From Paraflavitalea pollutisoli (GTDB taxonomy: Bacteria; Bacteroidota; Bacteroidia; Chitinophagales; Chitinophagaceae), in the NCBI RefSeq assembly GCF_029360705.1, contig NZ_JARKMX010000008.1, forward strand, positions 3,541,479 through 3,605,478: 64,000 bases of DNA. The letters are read 5' to 3'. A model generated the notes under the pieces. That model did no database searches. It saw nothing but the letters and a program-made list of their open reading frames with translations, and had not been told where the DNA came from. Both the position numbers and the translations under genes were made by a program. Numbering within the stretch: position 1 is the first letter of the stretch; each line of letters starts with the position of its first letter. Of the stretch, positions 53,745-62,766 are shown piece after piece.

Positions 53745-54536
53745 ATGAAAAAAACACACTACTATTTGCTGGTAGCCCTTATTGCATTGGGAACCACCGC
53801 CTTTACCGCCTATAAGAACGTTCTTGATCAATTGCGGATAGCCGAAGCTGACGCGAAGGACTACATTTTAGGAAATTTCAAGGAGGGAAACCTGGCATTT
53901 CCTTACTCCACTGCGTTAAAAGTACTCGCAACCGGCCAGCGAGGCGCCGCCGTCAAAGAACTTGGTGACTATATCCGTAAGTATGTCAATTCGCCTGAAT
54001 TTGCCCAGGCCTATAAAGAAGCCCGTGATGCTGCCAAACCGCAGGATCCCGCAGACAAAGCGACTAAACTGAAAGAACGGATCAAGGAGCTGGAGCAAGA
54101 TGTAGAGAAGACCAAGGCAGATATGAAGGGGCAAACGGGTGACATGAAAAAGCTGTATGAAGGCACCCTGAAAATGCAGCAGGATATGCTTGCTGCCCTT
54201 AAAGACCCCAAGCACCCCAACCACAAGATGTACCTGCAGGATGTCGATGACGCCGACGAGAACGGGGAGCAATACAAACAGGCCGTGAAGGATTACCAAA
54301 CTTATTGGCCAGCTACCGTAAAGGAGTTGACGAAACTCCGGTTAAAGGAATTCCTTGCTTTTACCGCCGATATCGACTTCAATGCCAAGCTCATAGAGAA
54401 GAATGGACGGAAACGCTTCGAAGACCCCAAACTGGAAGCAAAAGACGAAACCTGGAAAAGGTGTTTCCGCAGTGGTAAAGAGACCATCACGGCTGCCCGG
54501 GCTTACGCGCAGCAATGGCTGAAAGAATTGAACTGA
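53745..54536 (+). CDS. secreted alpha-helical protein of unknown function
   Basis: A 263-aa exported protein: signal peptide YYLLVALIALGTTAFTAY, then a predicted helical chain with a coiled-coil stretch about residues 95-140 (KLKERIKELEQDVEKTKADM) and GTLKMQQDMLAALKDPKHPNH. No family is recognised. A composite hairpin follows the stop, shared with the convergent gene. Confidence 0.72.
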   Translation: MKKTHYYLLVALIALGTTAFTAYKNVLDQLRIAEADAKDYILGNFKEGNLAFPYSTALKVLATGQRGAAVKELGDYIRKYVNSPEFAQAYKEARDAAKPQDPADKATKLKERIKELEQDVEKTKADMKGQTGDMKKLYEGTLKMQQDMLAALKDPKHPNHKMYLQDVDDADENGEQYKQAVKDYQTYWPATVKELTKLRLKEFLAFTADIDFNAKLIEKNGRKRFEDPKLEAKDETWKRCFRSGKETITAARAYAQQWLKELN

Positions 54537-54575
54537 TTCGGGCATAAATAGCAACACGATTAACAGAGAGGCGGG

Positions 54576-54621
54576 CAGCCATCAAGGTGATTAATCAACT
54601 GGTTGATCTAATTGATGGCTG
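54576..54621. terminator. composite hairpin between convergent genes
   Basis: Outer stem CAGCCATCAA (54576-54585) / TTGATGGCTG (54612-54621) encloses a second perfect stem ATCAAC-TG-GTTGAT (54594-54607). Plus-strand tail TTTCGTTATT. Stops the secreted-protein gene and possibly the minus-strand gene. Confidence 0.65.
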
Positions 54622-54678
54622 TTTCGTTATTGCTTGCGTTCCCTCAATGTGGTCAGGAGGGGCAACCTACAATGTCCG

Positions 54679-55224
54679 TTATTTCGCCAGACTGAGTCCT
54701 ATGAATTGCTGTGCTATTTGCTCAAATTCATGATGAAAGTCATTGATCAGCTTATTGTCTGACCGGGTAATATAACCGAGGTAATAGGGAACTTCTCCCC
54801 GCTGATTCACCAATAATACTTCGAGGTCATTTTTGATAAAAGTTCCGGGATTGTATCGATCAAACCATCGTTGAAATAATCGCATCCTGACCGCCTGTCT
54901 GCTATCGGCTGCATCACAATGATAAAGCAGTATGGTTTCCGGGCTTTGCAACACCAGGTAATCCGAAATAATGCTACATATGGTTACAGCAACACGTGTG
55001 TCAACGACTGAACTTATTTCACTGCCGAAGTTGATTCGCAGGAAACCAAAAGCATAGCCATTATTATACAAAAGCGGAAAATCTGCCAGCCAGTTGTCAT
55101 ACTCCGTATTATTGAAGTACACAATATAACCCAACTGATGATGCGTAGAAAACTGATAGGTGAAGTTGAGATCTGGTAATTCTTCCCGGCAATAGGGGTA
55201 GTGGTTAATTGCCGTTTTTTTCAT
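54679..55224 (-). CDS. uncharacterized protein, DUF6169-like
   Basis: A 181-aa soluble protein: YPYCREELPDLNFTYQFSTH, YIVYFNNTEYD, FGFLRINFGSE, DYLVLQSPETILLYHCDAAD, QAVRMRLFQRWFDRYN, KNDLEVLLVN. It resembles Bacteroidota DUF6169 proteins by layout, which I hold weakly. It overlaps the small gene upstream by 20 bp, an arrangement seen in toxin-antitoxin pairs and other translationally coupled genes. Confidence 0.7.
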   Translation of the reverse strand: MKKTAINHYPYCREELPDLNFTYQFSTHHQLGYIVYFNNTEYDNWLADFPLLYNNGYAFGFLRINFGSEISSVVDTRVAVTICSIISDYLVLQSPETILLYHCDAADSRQAVRMRLFQRWFDRYNPGTFIKNDLEVLLVNQRGEVPYYLGYITRSDNKLINDFHHEFEQIAQQFIGLSLAK

Positions 55225-55366
55225 GCTTATCCCGGGCAGGTGAAGTAAAGGACTTATCGGTAAGCTTCTTTTTGATTTCTTCCTTTGTCTTGTTCAAAGC
55301 ATCAAAAAAAGCTACTGCCTTTGTATTGGAAGCCGGTATGACTATTTTTTTAAGCATAATAACCAT
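55205..55366 (-). CDS. 53-aa Lys-rich protein overlapping the DUF6169-like gene
   Basis: ATG at 55364-55366 opens a 53-codon frame: MVIMLKKIVIPASNTKAVAF, then FDALNKTKEEIKKKLTDK and SPARDKHEKNGN. A beta-strand start then a charged helix is the layout of many small antitoxin-like proteins. Its stop lies 20 bp inside the next gene. Upstream sequence is very AT-rich and contains an inverted repeat fit for autoregulation. Function inferred only from arrangement. Confidence 0.6.
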   Translation of the reverse strand: MVIMLKKIVIPASNTKAVAFFDALNKTKEEIKKKLTDKSFTSPARDKHEKNGN

Positions 55367-55381
55367 GTAAAGGTAGTTTTA

Positions 55382-55410
55382 TTATTAGACATATCAAATA
55401 TATCTAATAA
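55382..55410 (-). promoter_or_regulatory. inverted repeat upstream of the 53-aa gene
   Basis: TTATTAGA (55382-55389) and TCTAATAA (55403-55410) are exact reverse complements 13 bp apart, 16 bp upstream of the ATG, in very AT-rich sequence. It is placed as an operator for this small operon. Confidence 0.45.
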
Positions 55411-55465
55411 ACCTCAACACACATTACATTTAATAAGTATTTTCAAAATGCTATAAAACTTATAC

Positions 55466-56725
55466 TTACCCAATTTTCCTGGCCACTTCCAGGCCGTTGG
55501 TAAGGGCAGCTTCTACCGTACCGGGATGAGCACCTTCATAAAGCGCTTCGCCGGCAAAATAGAGCGTATCCTGCACCGGCTCCCGCAGCAAGCGCCGCGC
55601 CGCCCTGGAAGCCAAAGTATCCCAGGAATAAGCGCCCCGCGACCAGGTATCGGTGCCCCAATCGGTGATTTGGCTGCCTACCAACTGTTGCTCGAGAAAC
55701 ACGAGCGGCAGACCAAATATACCAGCCAGGGAATACAGTGCGTATTGCAACATCTTATCAGGTAGTACCTGCGTAAACGACGCGGCCTGCGGTCCGTTTA
55801 TCCAGCCGGTGAGTACCGGCGCAGGATGCGGCAGCTGCGTCCACCAGGTGGGAAAAATCTCTTCGCTAAACAGGAAACCCAGCTCGCGCTCATACTCCAG
55901 CCAGAAAGGTGTTTTGAACTCCAGGCTGGCTTTGATCACGGCACTGTACCCCATTTGCCGCAAAGCGTCCAGCTGCGCAGAGATGGCAGGTGTAAATTGG
56001 ATAGCAGGTTCCGGCTGCTGCCAAACGCCCAGGGGGACCGTCAGGATGACCTTATTGGCGGCAAAAGTGCGTCCATCCGTTGTCGCTACTTCTACAGTCC
56101 CCGCCTGCCAGCGAATCGAATGTACCGGACTGTTGAAATACAACAGGCATCGCTGCCGCACGCATTGTGTGTAGAGGTAGTCTACCAGCTTTTCATAACC
56201 GCCGGTTATATGGTATTGTTCCTCTTCTTCTTTGGCCCATTCGTCCCGCAGGGCCATCACGCTGGCACGGTCGATGTCTGCGCCATCGTACCCCTCTGCA
56301 AAGCGCTGTACGGATCGACGCAGCTCTTCATACCTATCTTCGGAAAAGTGTTTGTTCAGAAATGCCCGGACAGTCATATCCTCTGTAACTGTCTGCAAGT
56401 GCTCCATGAGGGTGGACCAGCCTTCCACAAAATGTTGCTGGCGGTGCCAACGACCCTTGCGTACTTCGATCATACGGCCCTGTACCGGGGTGTAACCGAT
56501 ACCCGCGGCATCCAGTAAAGCTAAGGTGACCGGTAATTTACCATGTATGAATTCGGCCCCTGTTTCAACGGGCACAGTGAAACCATCGGGCTGTATCGTG
56601 TGCATTCGGCCACCGGCGCGGTGGCGGGCTTCCAATACGGTTACTGCGTGGCCACGGGCCGATAATTCGCGAGCGGCCATCAATCCGGCAGCTCCGGCTC
56701 CTATAATCAAAATGGTAGTTGCCAT
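55466..56725 (-). CDS. FAD-dependent amine oxidase family protein
   Basis: A 419-aa flavoenzyme: FAD-binding IIGAGAAGLMAARELSARGH and VLEARHRAGGRM at the N-terminus, AEFIHGKLPVTLALLD, and the C-terminal FAGEALYEGAHPGTVEAALTNGLEVARKI that closes the flavin site. It oxidizes an amine or related substrate; similar to monoamine/polyamine oxidases and phytoene-desaturase relatives. No signal peptide. Start at ATG 56725; a GTG at 56731 is also open. Substrate unknown. It follows the phosphatase fusion gene by 54 bp. Confidence 0.88.
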   Translation of the reverse strand: MATTILIIGAGAAGLMAARELSARGHAVTVLEARHRAGGRMHTIQPDGFTVPVETGAEFIHGKLPVTLALLDAAGIGYTPVQGRMIEVRKGRWHRQQHFVEGWSTLMEHLQTVTEDMTVRAFLNKHFSEDRYEELRRSVQRFAEGYDGADIDRASVMALRDEWAKEEEEQYHITGGYEKLVDYLYTQCVRQRCLLYFNSPVHSIRWQAGTVEVATTDGRTFAANKVILTVPLGVWQQPEPAIQFTPAISAQLDALRQMGYSAVIKASLEFKTPFWLEYERELGFLFSEEIFPTWWTQLPHPAPVLTGWINGPQAASFTQVLPDKMLQYALYSLAGIFGLPLVFLEQQLVGSQITDWGTDTWSRGAYSWDTLASRAARRLLREPVQDTLYFAGEALYEGAHPGTVEAALTNGLEVARKIG

Positions 56726-56753
56726 AGTCACTAGTGGGATGTCGGGTACGCTG

Positions 56754-56761
56754 CAAAATTA
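56754..56761 (-). promoter_or_regulatory. -7 box upstream of the amine oxidase gene
   Basis: Minus strand TAATTTTG, exact TAnnTTTG, 28 bp before the ATG. No clear -33 element, so possibly internal to a cotranscript. Confidence 0.3.
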
Positions 56762-56779
56762 CGGCCAACCGCCTGGTAC

Positions 56780-58627
56780 TTATCGCTTACCGGCGGTTAC
56801 CTTACCGGCAGGCGGTATACCCAGCGCCTGCAGGATCTTACCGAAAATAGCAGTATTCTCGTAAACGCCCTGAAAGAGATTGGATTGCGGACCATAAGCA
56901 AACACGGGAACGGGTATGGCAGTATGGTCGTCGGTCGCAAACTGGGCTGCGATCCTTCCCGCTGTATAGTCACCAGCCATCAACGATACGCCACCAGTTT
57001 CATGATCGGCAGTTACGATAACAAGTGTTTCGCCGTTGCTATCTGCAAATTCCATGGCGCGGCCTACCAATTGATCAAGGTCCATCACTTCGGTCACCAA
57101 CCAGGGAAAATTGTTGTCATGTGCGCCATGATCTGGCTGCGCACCTTCTGCCATCAGGAAGAAACCTCCCTTATTTTGTGACAGGATACTGAGCGACCTA
57201 TCAAAAGCTTGGCGCAGCCAACTGCCACGACCATTCAACACAGAGAGATGGGCCCGCTCATCGGCCACCACCCATCGTTGGGCAGAGTGGGCAGGAACGC
57301 TGTCCAGCGTGCGGACAATATGAAAACCTTGCCGTTGTAAAACGGCTTCCGATGCCGGATTAAGACCACTATTGCCTGACCCCATCAGCAACTGTATGGG
57401 CGAATGGGCCAGGTCGGCAAACATGCCTGCATCGTTGCTGCGCTCCGCCTGGTGACCATAGAAAGAGGCAGGTGTTGCATCCGACATATCACCCGACGTG
57501 ATCACACCACTACGCATCCCTCTAGGATGAACATAATCCGGGATCTGCGGCAGCGCTACGCCGGTATGATCGACGCCTACTGCCCGGTTATTGGTCTTTT
57601 GGCCAGTGGAGAGGGCGGTAGCGCCGGGCGCTGAATCGGTGATGAAATTATCGTACGAGCTGGTCTTCGACAGTCCGATGCTGCGCATATTGAATACATT
57701 GAGGCTGGCGTGGTTGGCCGTATAGCCACTGTACCAATGAGCGAGGCCTGTGCCATCACCGATCAGCAGGATCACATTTTTTACTTTCTTAGGCAAGCCA
57801 TCGTTCCTGTAAGTGGGATTGTATAGACTATAGGCACTATCTGCCTGGTAGGTAGTGCGGGGCAGTCGTTGCAGGAAACCACCCATTTCAACAATACGAT
57901 CGGTATTGAGGAAATCCACTTTCATCCGCATCAGGTGGTACCAGGCATTGATGTTATCGGGGGTAGCCCAGAAACGGACCGGCTTGTTCAGCGAATGTGA
58001 CAAAGCGACCAGCTTTTGCAGCGTGTCTGCTTCTTTCGCTGGCAGGCGGCCTTTCCCATTCCATTTGGTGAACTTGTGAAAGTCGGCGCTCAATAAAGCG
58101 ATCTTCTGCAGCGCTGGGGGAGTATAGGTTTGACCCAGGCTGCCATCGAACCAGATAAAGGCCGGGTACTGTTGCCAGGTAGCAGGATCGGGTCGGCTGC
58201 CCGAGATCACAAAACGGATCTTCGGATTGTTGGCCAGGGAAGGATATTGCTTCAGCACAGCCACCAACTTTGCCAGGGTAGGTACACCGTCCGTTTTCAG
58301 GTCGATGAGTAGTTGTAAAGGCTTGTTGTGGTCTGCATACGGAAATCCACCATGCTGCTGTACCAGGGCCGCGAGCGGCTTCAGGTAAAGACTTTCTACA
58401 TCGGGACTGGTGGGTGCATGAGCACTGTCGTGCGCTACCCGTAAAGTATCGTTGACCAGGTGTAGGTCTGCTTCCATAGAACCAAACCCCTGGTTATAAG
58501 CAGCGCGGAAAGGAAACGGATTTTCGTAATCGTTGTGAGAATGAGCGTTGGCCGTCGTGTATTGAACAGGTTGGGCCCAGGCAGTAACTGTATAAAGGCT
58601 GAAGAGACAGGCGAACAGTTTTTTCAT
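56780..58627 (-). CDS. fusion of PI-PLC/GDPD-like domain and alkaline phosphatase
   Basis: A 615-aa secreted bifunctional enzyme candidate. Signal peptide FACLFSLYTVTAWAQ. Residues about 20-265 match the uncharacterized PI-PLC/GDPD superfamily (AHSHNDYENPFPFRAAYNQG, MEADLHLVNDTLRVAHD). Residues about 285-600 are PhoA-type alkaline phosphatase: ILLIGDGTGLAHW, Ser 332 nucleophile in TDSAPGATALSTG, SGDMSDATPASFYGH, MAEGAQPDHGAHDNN and VTADHETGG. The first domain would release a phosphorylated headgroup that the second could dephosphorylate, an inference from the order of activities. Catalytic residues of the phosphatase are intact. Confidence 0.88.
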   Translation of the reverse strand: MKKLFACLFSLYTVTAWAQPVQYTTANAHSHNDYENPFPFRAAYNQGFGSMEADLHLVNDTLRVAHDSAHAPTSPDVESLYLKPLAALVQQHGGFPYADHNKPLQLLIDLKTDGVPTLAKLVAVLKQYPSLANNPKIRFVISGSRPDPATWQQYPAFIWFDGSLGQTYTPPALQKIALLSADFHKFTKWNGKGRLPAKEADTLQKLVALSHSLNKPVRFWATPDNINAWYHLMRMKVDFLNTDRIVEMGGFLQRLPRTTYQADSAYSLYNPTYRNDGLPKKVKNVILLIGDGTGLAHWYSGYTANHASLNVFNMRSIGLSKTSSYDNFITDSAPGATALSTGQKTNNRAVGVDHTGVALPQIPDYVHPRGMRSGVITSGDMSDATPASFYGHQAERSNDAGMFADLAHSPIQLLMGSGNSGLNPASEAVLQRQGFHIVRTLDSVPAHSAQRWVVADERAHLSVLNGRGSWLRQAFDRSLSILSQNKGGFFLMAEGAQPDHGAHDNNFPWLVTEVMDLDQLVGRAMEFADSNGETLVIVTADHETGGVSLMAGDYTAGRIAAQFATDDHTAIPVPVFAYGPQSNLFQGVYENTAIFGKILQALGIPPAGKVTAGKR

Positions 58628-58702
58628 ACCGAAAGTTAATAAGACCGGCGCAAGATACGGCCCATCAACCCCGCATATCCCGTAGCATTAATTAATAAAT
58701 TA

Positions 58703-59491
58703 TTATGAAACACCCCGGGTGCGGTGGTGCCGCAGTTCAATGCGGGCGTTGCGGGCGGCGGCGATGATGGTCAGCACGATCGCGGCGATCGCTACATACA
58801 TCGCTGTTTGCGCCACGCGTTCGTCGCGGTTTTGCAGTGCTACAAACAGGGCATAGGTAGCCCAGGCTATCACTGCGGGATACAGAAAATCCTTATATCG
58901 GATGCTAATAAAGAGCGAAAGCAATACGATCACCGCCAGCAAGATATTGGTCCAGTTACCATTGCTGAGCGCACCACCATCCCACCCCATCGCTACCAGC
59001 CACAACGACACATTGGCAATGGTGGCTACACTGATCCAGCCGAGAAACAACGAGGAAGGCACCATGAGCCATTTACTGCGGTGCTGCGCCCAGATGCCCT
59101 GATTGGTGCGGATGAAATAGACCATACCCGCCACCAGCATCACGAGGATGATCACCACACTAAGGGAGATCTGGTTGTTGCGGTAGGCAAATTGCCAGGC
59201 GAGGCCCAGCAGGTTGATCAGGATGACCGGAACGGCCAGGTGATCATAGATTGGCTTGTGCTTTTGAGCAGGTAAAAGCTGCACGATGGCATATACGATG
59301 AATGAAAAATAGATAACACCCCAGATCGAAAAGGCATAACCGGCAGGCACGAAAAAATTATCATACCTGTCCGTCACTTCCCGCATGGAGGCACCACCCC
59401 ATCCCATACGCTCCATGGCCGTACTCAGACCGACGTTCACAATCACTGCCAACAGGGTTAACCAGCGCAATATGGTATTGGGTGTTTTCAT
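58703..59491 (-). CDS. TspO/MBR-like tryptophan-rich membrane protein, extended
   Basis: A 262-aa protein with about seven or eight hydrophobic helices. The core motif FFVPAGYAFSIWGVIYFSFIVYAI resembles the TspO signature (PPGWVFGPVWTxLY type), and NLLGLAWQFAYRNNQ, KWLMVPSSLFLGWISVATIAN are consistent. TspO itself is about 160 aa with five helices; this is an enlarged relative. Ligand in TspO proteins is porphyrin or cholesterol-like; here unknown. Confidence 0.75.
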   Translation of the reverse strand: MKTPNTILRWLTLLAVIVNVGLSTAMERMGWGGASMREVTDRYDNFFVPAGYAFSIWGVIYFSFIVYAIVQLLPAQKHKPIYDHLAVPVILINLLGLAWQFAYRNNQISLSVVIILVMLVAGMVYFIRTNQGIWAQHRSKWLMVPSSLFLGWISVATIANVSLWLVAMGWDGGALSNGNWTNILLAVIVLLSLFISIRYKDFLYPAVIAWATYALFVALQNRDERVAQTAMYVAIAAIVLTIIAAARNARIELRHHRTRGVS

Positions 59492-59687
59492 GACATCTTT
59501 TTATTTTTTCTTATAAGAATTATGCCAGGCAGGCTCTGCAGGCTCTATCGACCGATAATCAGCCCAAAACGTAGATGCCTTTCAACGGCCCTAGCGGAAA
59601 TGTTGTCATTTTCAGCATGTCTGCCTCATAATCAAGCTGTTTTGGCGCTTTTTTTGTGGAAGTGGCATTTTTTTCAAATCATACGCT

Positions 59688-60620
59688 ATGAAATATGCAT
59701 TCCTGTTGCTGGCTTTCTACAGCCTGCAACTCGCTGCCCAAGACAAAACTGTACAGGGATTAAAGAGTGAAGGTAGCCGTACCATTAACCGCAATACCAG
59801 CGACACCAGCAAACGCTCCTGGAAATTTGGCGGAACGTTTAACCTCAATGTGAACCAGGGCGCCCTCAGCAACTGGTCGGCCGGGGGTGACAATTTTTCC
59901 CTGTCACTGACATCGCTGGTGAATTTGTTCGCTTATTATAAACATGGTCGTCACTCCTGGGACAACAACCTCGATATGGCCTATGGCATGGTAAACACTA
60001 CCAGTCTTGGACAACGCAAGGCCGACGACCGGATCGACTTTGTGTCGAAATATGGGTACGAGCTGGATAAAAAGTGGTACCTGAGTACGCTGCTCAATTT
60101 CCGTAGCCAGTTTGCCCGGGGGTATGCCTACCCTTCCGATACGAACAAGGTGCTGACGTCTAATTTTCTCTCGCCCGCCTATGTGGTGCTCTCCGTGGGT
60201 ATGGACTACAAGCCTGTAGAAGCATTCTCTTTATTCATGTCGCCGATCACTTCCCGGTGGGTTATCGTGCAGAATGATTCTTTGGCTTCTGTAGGCGCCT
60301 TTGGCGTAGACAGCGGGAAAAATGTAAAGATGGAGCTGGGTGCTTATGCGTCAATAAACTGGAATAAAAAACTGACCCCTACCACCAATTACAAAACGCG
60401 TCTGGAGTTGTTTTCCAATTACCGGCATGACCCATTTAACATAGATATTTTCTGGACGAATATCATAGCCGTTAAGATCACCAGGCTCATCAATATGAAT
60501 CTTTCCCTGGATGTGATCTATGACAACGATGTACCAACAGTTCGAAAAGACGGCACCGCCGGGGGCCCCAAGCCACAGATCAAAGAGTTGATGGGTGTTG
60601 GATTTGTGGTGAAGTTTTAA
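59688..60620 (+). CDS. DUF3078 domain protein
   Basis: A 310-aa secreted beta-rich protein: signal peptide MKYAFLLLAFYSLQLAAQ, then WKFGGTFNLNVNQGALSNWSAGGDNFSLS, which is the DUF3078 hallmark (split here across two segments), and a repeating short strand pattern to the C-terminal GVGFVVKF, typical of an outer-membrane barrel. DUF3078 proteins are found across Bacteroidota with no known activity. GH43 gene follows by 72 bp. Confidence 0.88.
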   Translation: MKYAFLLLAFYSLQLAAQDKTVQGLKSEGSRTINRNTSDTSKRSWKFGGTFNLNVNQGALSNWSAGGDNFSLSLTSLVNLFAYYKHGRHSWDNNLDMAYGMVNTTSLGQRKADDRIDFVSKYGYELDKKWYLSTLLNFRSQFARGYAYPSDTNKVLTSNFLSPAYVVLSVGMDYKPVEAFSLFMSPITSRWVIVQNDSLASVGAFGVDSGKNVKMELGAYASINWNKKLTPTTNYKTRLELFSNYRHDPFNIDIFWTNIIAVKITRLINMNLSLDVIYDNDVPTVRKDGTAGGPKPQIKELMGVGFVVKF

Positions 60621-60692
60621 GGGCGTGTTAACGTCCGGAGCGGGTATTATTCACGAGGCTTACTATATTGCACACTTATTAATTTAAAGTAC

Positions 60693-61664
60693 ATGAGATA
60701 TTGGTTAATGGCCGGATTGTTGGCCGCCAGCCTGGTGGCGGTAGCACAATCCAAAAAGACTTCCGGTAACCCTATTTTTGAAGGTTGGTATGCCGACCCC
60801 GAGGGAATTATCTTCAACAAAACATATTGGGTGTATCCTACGTATAGCGACAAATATGAGAAGCAGGTATTCATGGATGCCTTTTCCTCACCCGACCTCG
60901 TTAACTGGACTAAACATCCCCGCATTGTGGATACAGCGTCCGTAAAATGGGCGAAGAAAGCGATGTGGGCGCCAGCCATCATCGAGAAAGACAACAAATA
61001 CTACCTGTTCTTTTCGGCCAATGATATTCAAAACAACAATGAGGCAGGTGGTATTGGCGTAGCCGTTGCCGACAAACCCGAAGGCCCCTTCAAAGACCTG
61101 CTGGGAAAGCCCCTGCTGGATAAATTTTATAATGGCGCCCAACCCATCGACCAGTTTGTGTTCAAAGACAAAGACGGCCAGTACTACATGATCTATGGCG
61201 GCTGGCGCCATTGCAATATCGTGAAACTGAAACCTGATTTCTCGGGCTTTATTCCCTACGAAGACGGTACTATTTACAAGGAGATCACGCCCAAAGGCTA
61301 TGTAGAAGGGCCGTTCATGTTCATGAAAGACAACAAGTACTATTTCATGTGGAGTGAAGGCGGCTGGACAGGCCCCAATTACAGCGTGGCGTATGCCATC
61401 AGCAATACACCTTTTGGTCCTTTTGAAAGGATCGGCACGGTATTGCAGCAAGACTCTACGGTGGCCAGGGGCGCCGGTCACCACTCGGTGATCCAGATCC
61501 CCAAGAAGAACGAGTATTACATGGTATACCACCGCCGTCCGCTCAGTGAAACACATGCCAACCACCGTGTTACCTGTATAGACAAAATGGTATTCGACAA
61601 AAACGGATTGATACAACCCGTCAAGATCACTTTCGAAGGCGTGAAGCCGCGGAAGCTGAAATAA
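60693..61664 (+). CDS. GH43 family glycosyl hydrolase
   Basis: A 323-aa secreted five-bladed propeller enzyme. Signal peptide MRYWLMAGLLAASLVAVAQ. Catalytic triad by family position: Asp 35 (WYADPEGI), Asp 153 (QPIDQFVF) and Glu 205 (YVEGPFMF). GH43 enzymes usually act on arabinose or xylose side chains; a specific activity is not readable. No SusC/SusD nearby, but the gene is one of three glycoside hydrolases here. Shares a bidirectional terminator with the DUF4251 gene. Confidence 0.92.
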   Translation: MRYWLMAGLLAASLVAVAQSKKTSGNPIFEGWYADPEGIIFNKTYWVYPTYSDKYEKQVFMDAFSSPDLVNWTKHPRIVDTASVKWAKKAMWAPAIIEKDNKYYLFFSANDIQNNNEAGGIGVAVADKPEGPFKDLLGKPLLDKFYNGAQPIDQFVFKDKDGQYYMIYGGWRHCNIVKLKPDFSGFIPYEDGTIYKEITPKGYVEGPFMFMKDNKYYFMWSEGGWTGPNYSVAYAISNTPFGPFERIGTVLQQDSTVARGAGHHSVIQIPKKNEYYMVYHRRPLSETHANHRVTCIDKMVFDKNGLIQPVKITFEGVKPRKLK

Positions 61665-61683
61665 ACACTATGAGCAAATAGCA

Positions 61684-61711
61684 AGAGGGCCGCTGAAATC
61701 AGCGGCCCTCT
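61684..61711. terminator. bidirectional terminator
   Basis: AGAGGGCCGCTGA (61684-61696) and TCAGCGGCCCTCT (61699-61711) are perfect complements with a 2-nt loop, followed by GCATTTTATTT on the plus strand. Serves GH43 and DUF4251 genes. Confidence 0.85.
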
Positions 61712-61716
61712 GCATT

Positions 61717-62220
61717 TTATTTCCTTTCCAATACCTGCCCGTTAAAGGTGATCGGCGTACGGTTGGTACTCGTTACCTGTAGGGAGGCGGAGCCATTGGT
61801 AAACACCGTCAGGAAAAACTGCTGCACATCACTCACATCGGAGGGCTTGATGGTGATCTGCCAGCCTTTTTTGATGTTCTCTACTTTGTAATCAAACTTG
61901 GTGGAATTGAACTGGATGCCACCTTTGGTAGGATCGATGGGCGCAGTAAACGAACGTCCAAAATAAGGCAGGTCGGATACGACCGTGTCTTTGCCCACCT
62001 TCACCGAGTACTCAGTCGTCAGCTGGATCAGCCGGCCTCGCATGGGATTGGCCGACTGGGGCCTGAATACAAATCGCTGCGCTTCGATCATGGCCGTCAC
62101 TTGCGCAGCTTTCTCTTCCTTCTTACTTGCTTTGTTGTCCTGTGCGGTAGCCGTGCTGAGAAAACCTATGCTCATCAACAGCATCCATGCCAGGGTCCTG
62201 GTGTATGATAATGCTTTCAT
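61717..62220 (-). CDS. DUF4251 domain protein
   Basis: A 167-aa secreted protein: signal peptide LAWMLLMSIGFLSTATAQ, then EAQRFVFRPQSANPMRGRLIQL, VVSDLPYFGRSFTAPIDPTKGGIQFNS and DVQQFFLTVFTNGSASLQVTS. Matches the DUF4251 family of Bacteroidota; a lipocalin-like barrel by composition. Function unknown. AGGAG lies just ahead of the ATG, an unusually good Shine-Dalgarno for this phylum. Confidence 0.85.
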   Translation of the reverse strand: MKALSYTRTLAWMLLMSIGFLSTATAQDNKASKKEEKAAQVTAMIEAQRFVFRPQSANPMRGRLIQLTTEYSVKVGKDTVVSDLPYFGRSFTAPIDPTKGGIQFNSTKFDYKVENIKKGWQITIKPSDVSDVQQFFLTVFTNGSASLQVTSTNRTPITFNGQVLERK

Positions 62221-62766
62221 AACTCCTGTTTATTTAAACTTGAACAATACATAGCAATTTACACCAATACAAATTCATGCCAGCGGGGTAGCGGGATGGC
62301 GCCACGAAGATTAACGCGGCGTTATAGCCTTCTTTTTAAATTTGTTAACGAAGCTGCTGGCCTGACAATGGCGCTCACAGGGCGCACATCCGCGAAACCA
62401 AGGGGCAACAGAAGAGCGTCTCCCTGATCCAACCTCCGTCCTTTTTTGGCTTAGACACTCCCACCGGCACGCCATGAAGCACCATAACGCATTGATAAAA
62501 TCTGACCGTTTCCGGGATGTGCACTTCCGGCAGCCTGGTTTAGCGCCCGGGTTTTGCATTGATTTTCACTGGATTAGAGCGGTCTTCCATCGCTCAACCA
62601 CTGGTAATCCCTCGGTAAACCTTGCTTTTTTGCGCATTAACTTTGGAGCCAGACCCTAGGTTAACCCTACCTTGGGGCCAGCTTGGCCAGACCAATATAG
62701 TGGTCATTTCCGACGTATTTTTTGGAAGGCCGACGGCAATGCATTATCTTTATTGACCATATATTC
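62221..62766. other. 546-bp stretch without a supported gene
   Basis: Several short frames of 60-82 codons lie here on both strands but contain no family motif, so I call none. A promoter for the downstream gene lies near the right end (62721-62752). Nothing else stands out apart from C/G-rich composition that differs little from flanks. Confidence 0.55.
62721..62752 (+). promoter_or_regulatory. promoter of the 199-aa unknown gene
   Basis: TTTG (62721-62724), 20 bp, TATCTTTA (62745-62752), seven of eight to TAnnTTTG, 14 bp before the ATG. Confidence 0.45.

Noticed and set aside
62474-62659. 61-codon frame ending FLRINFGARP
   Set aside because: No family, no promoter, and other overlapping frames are equally open; left uncalled.
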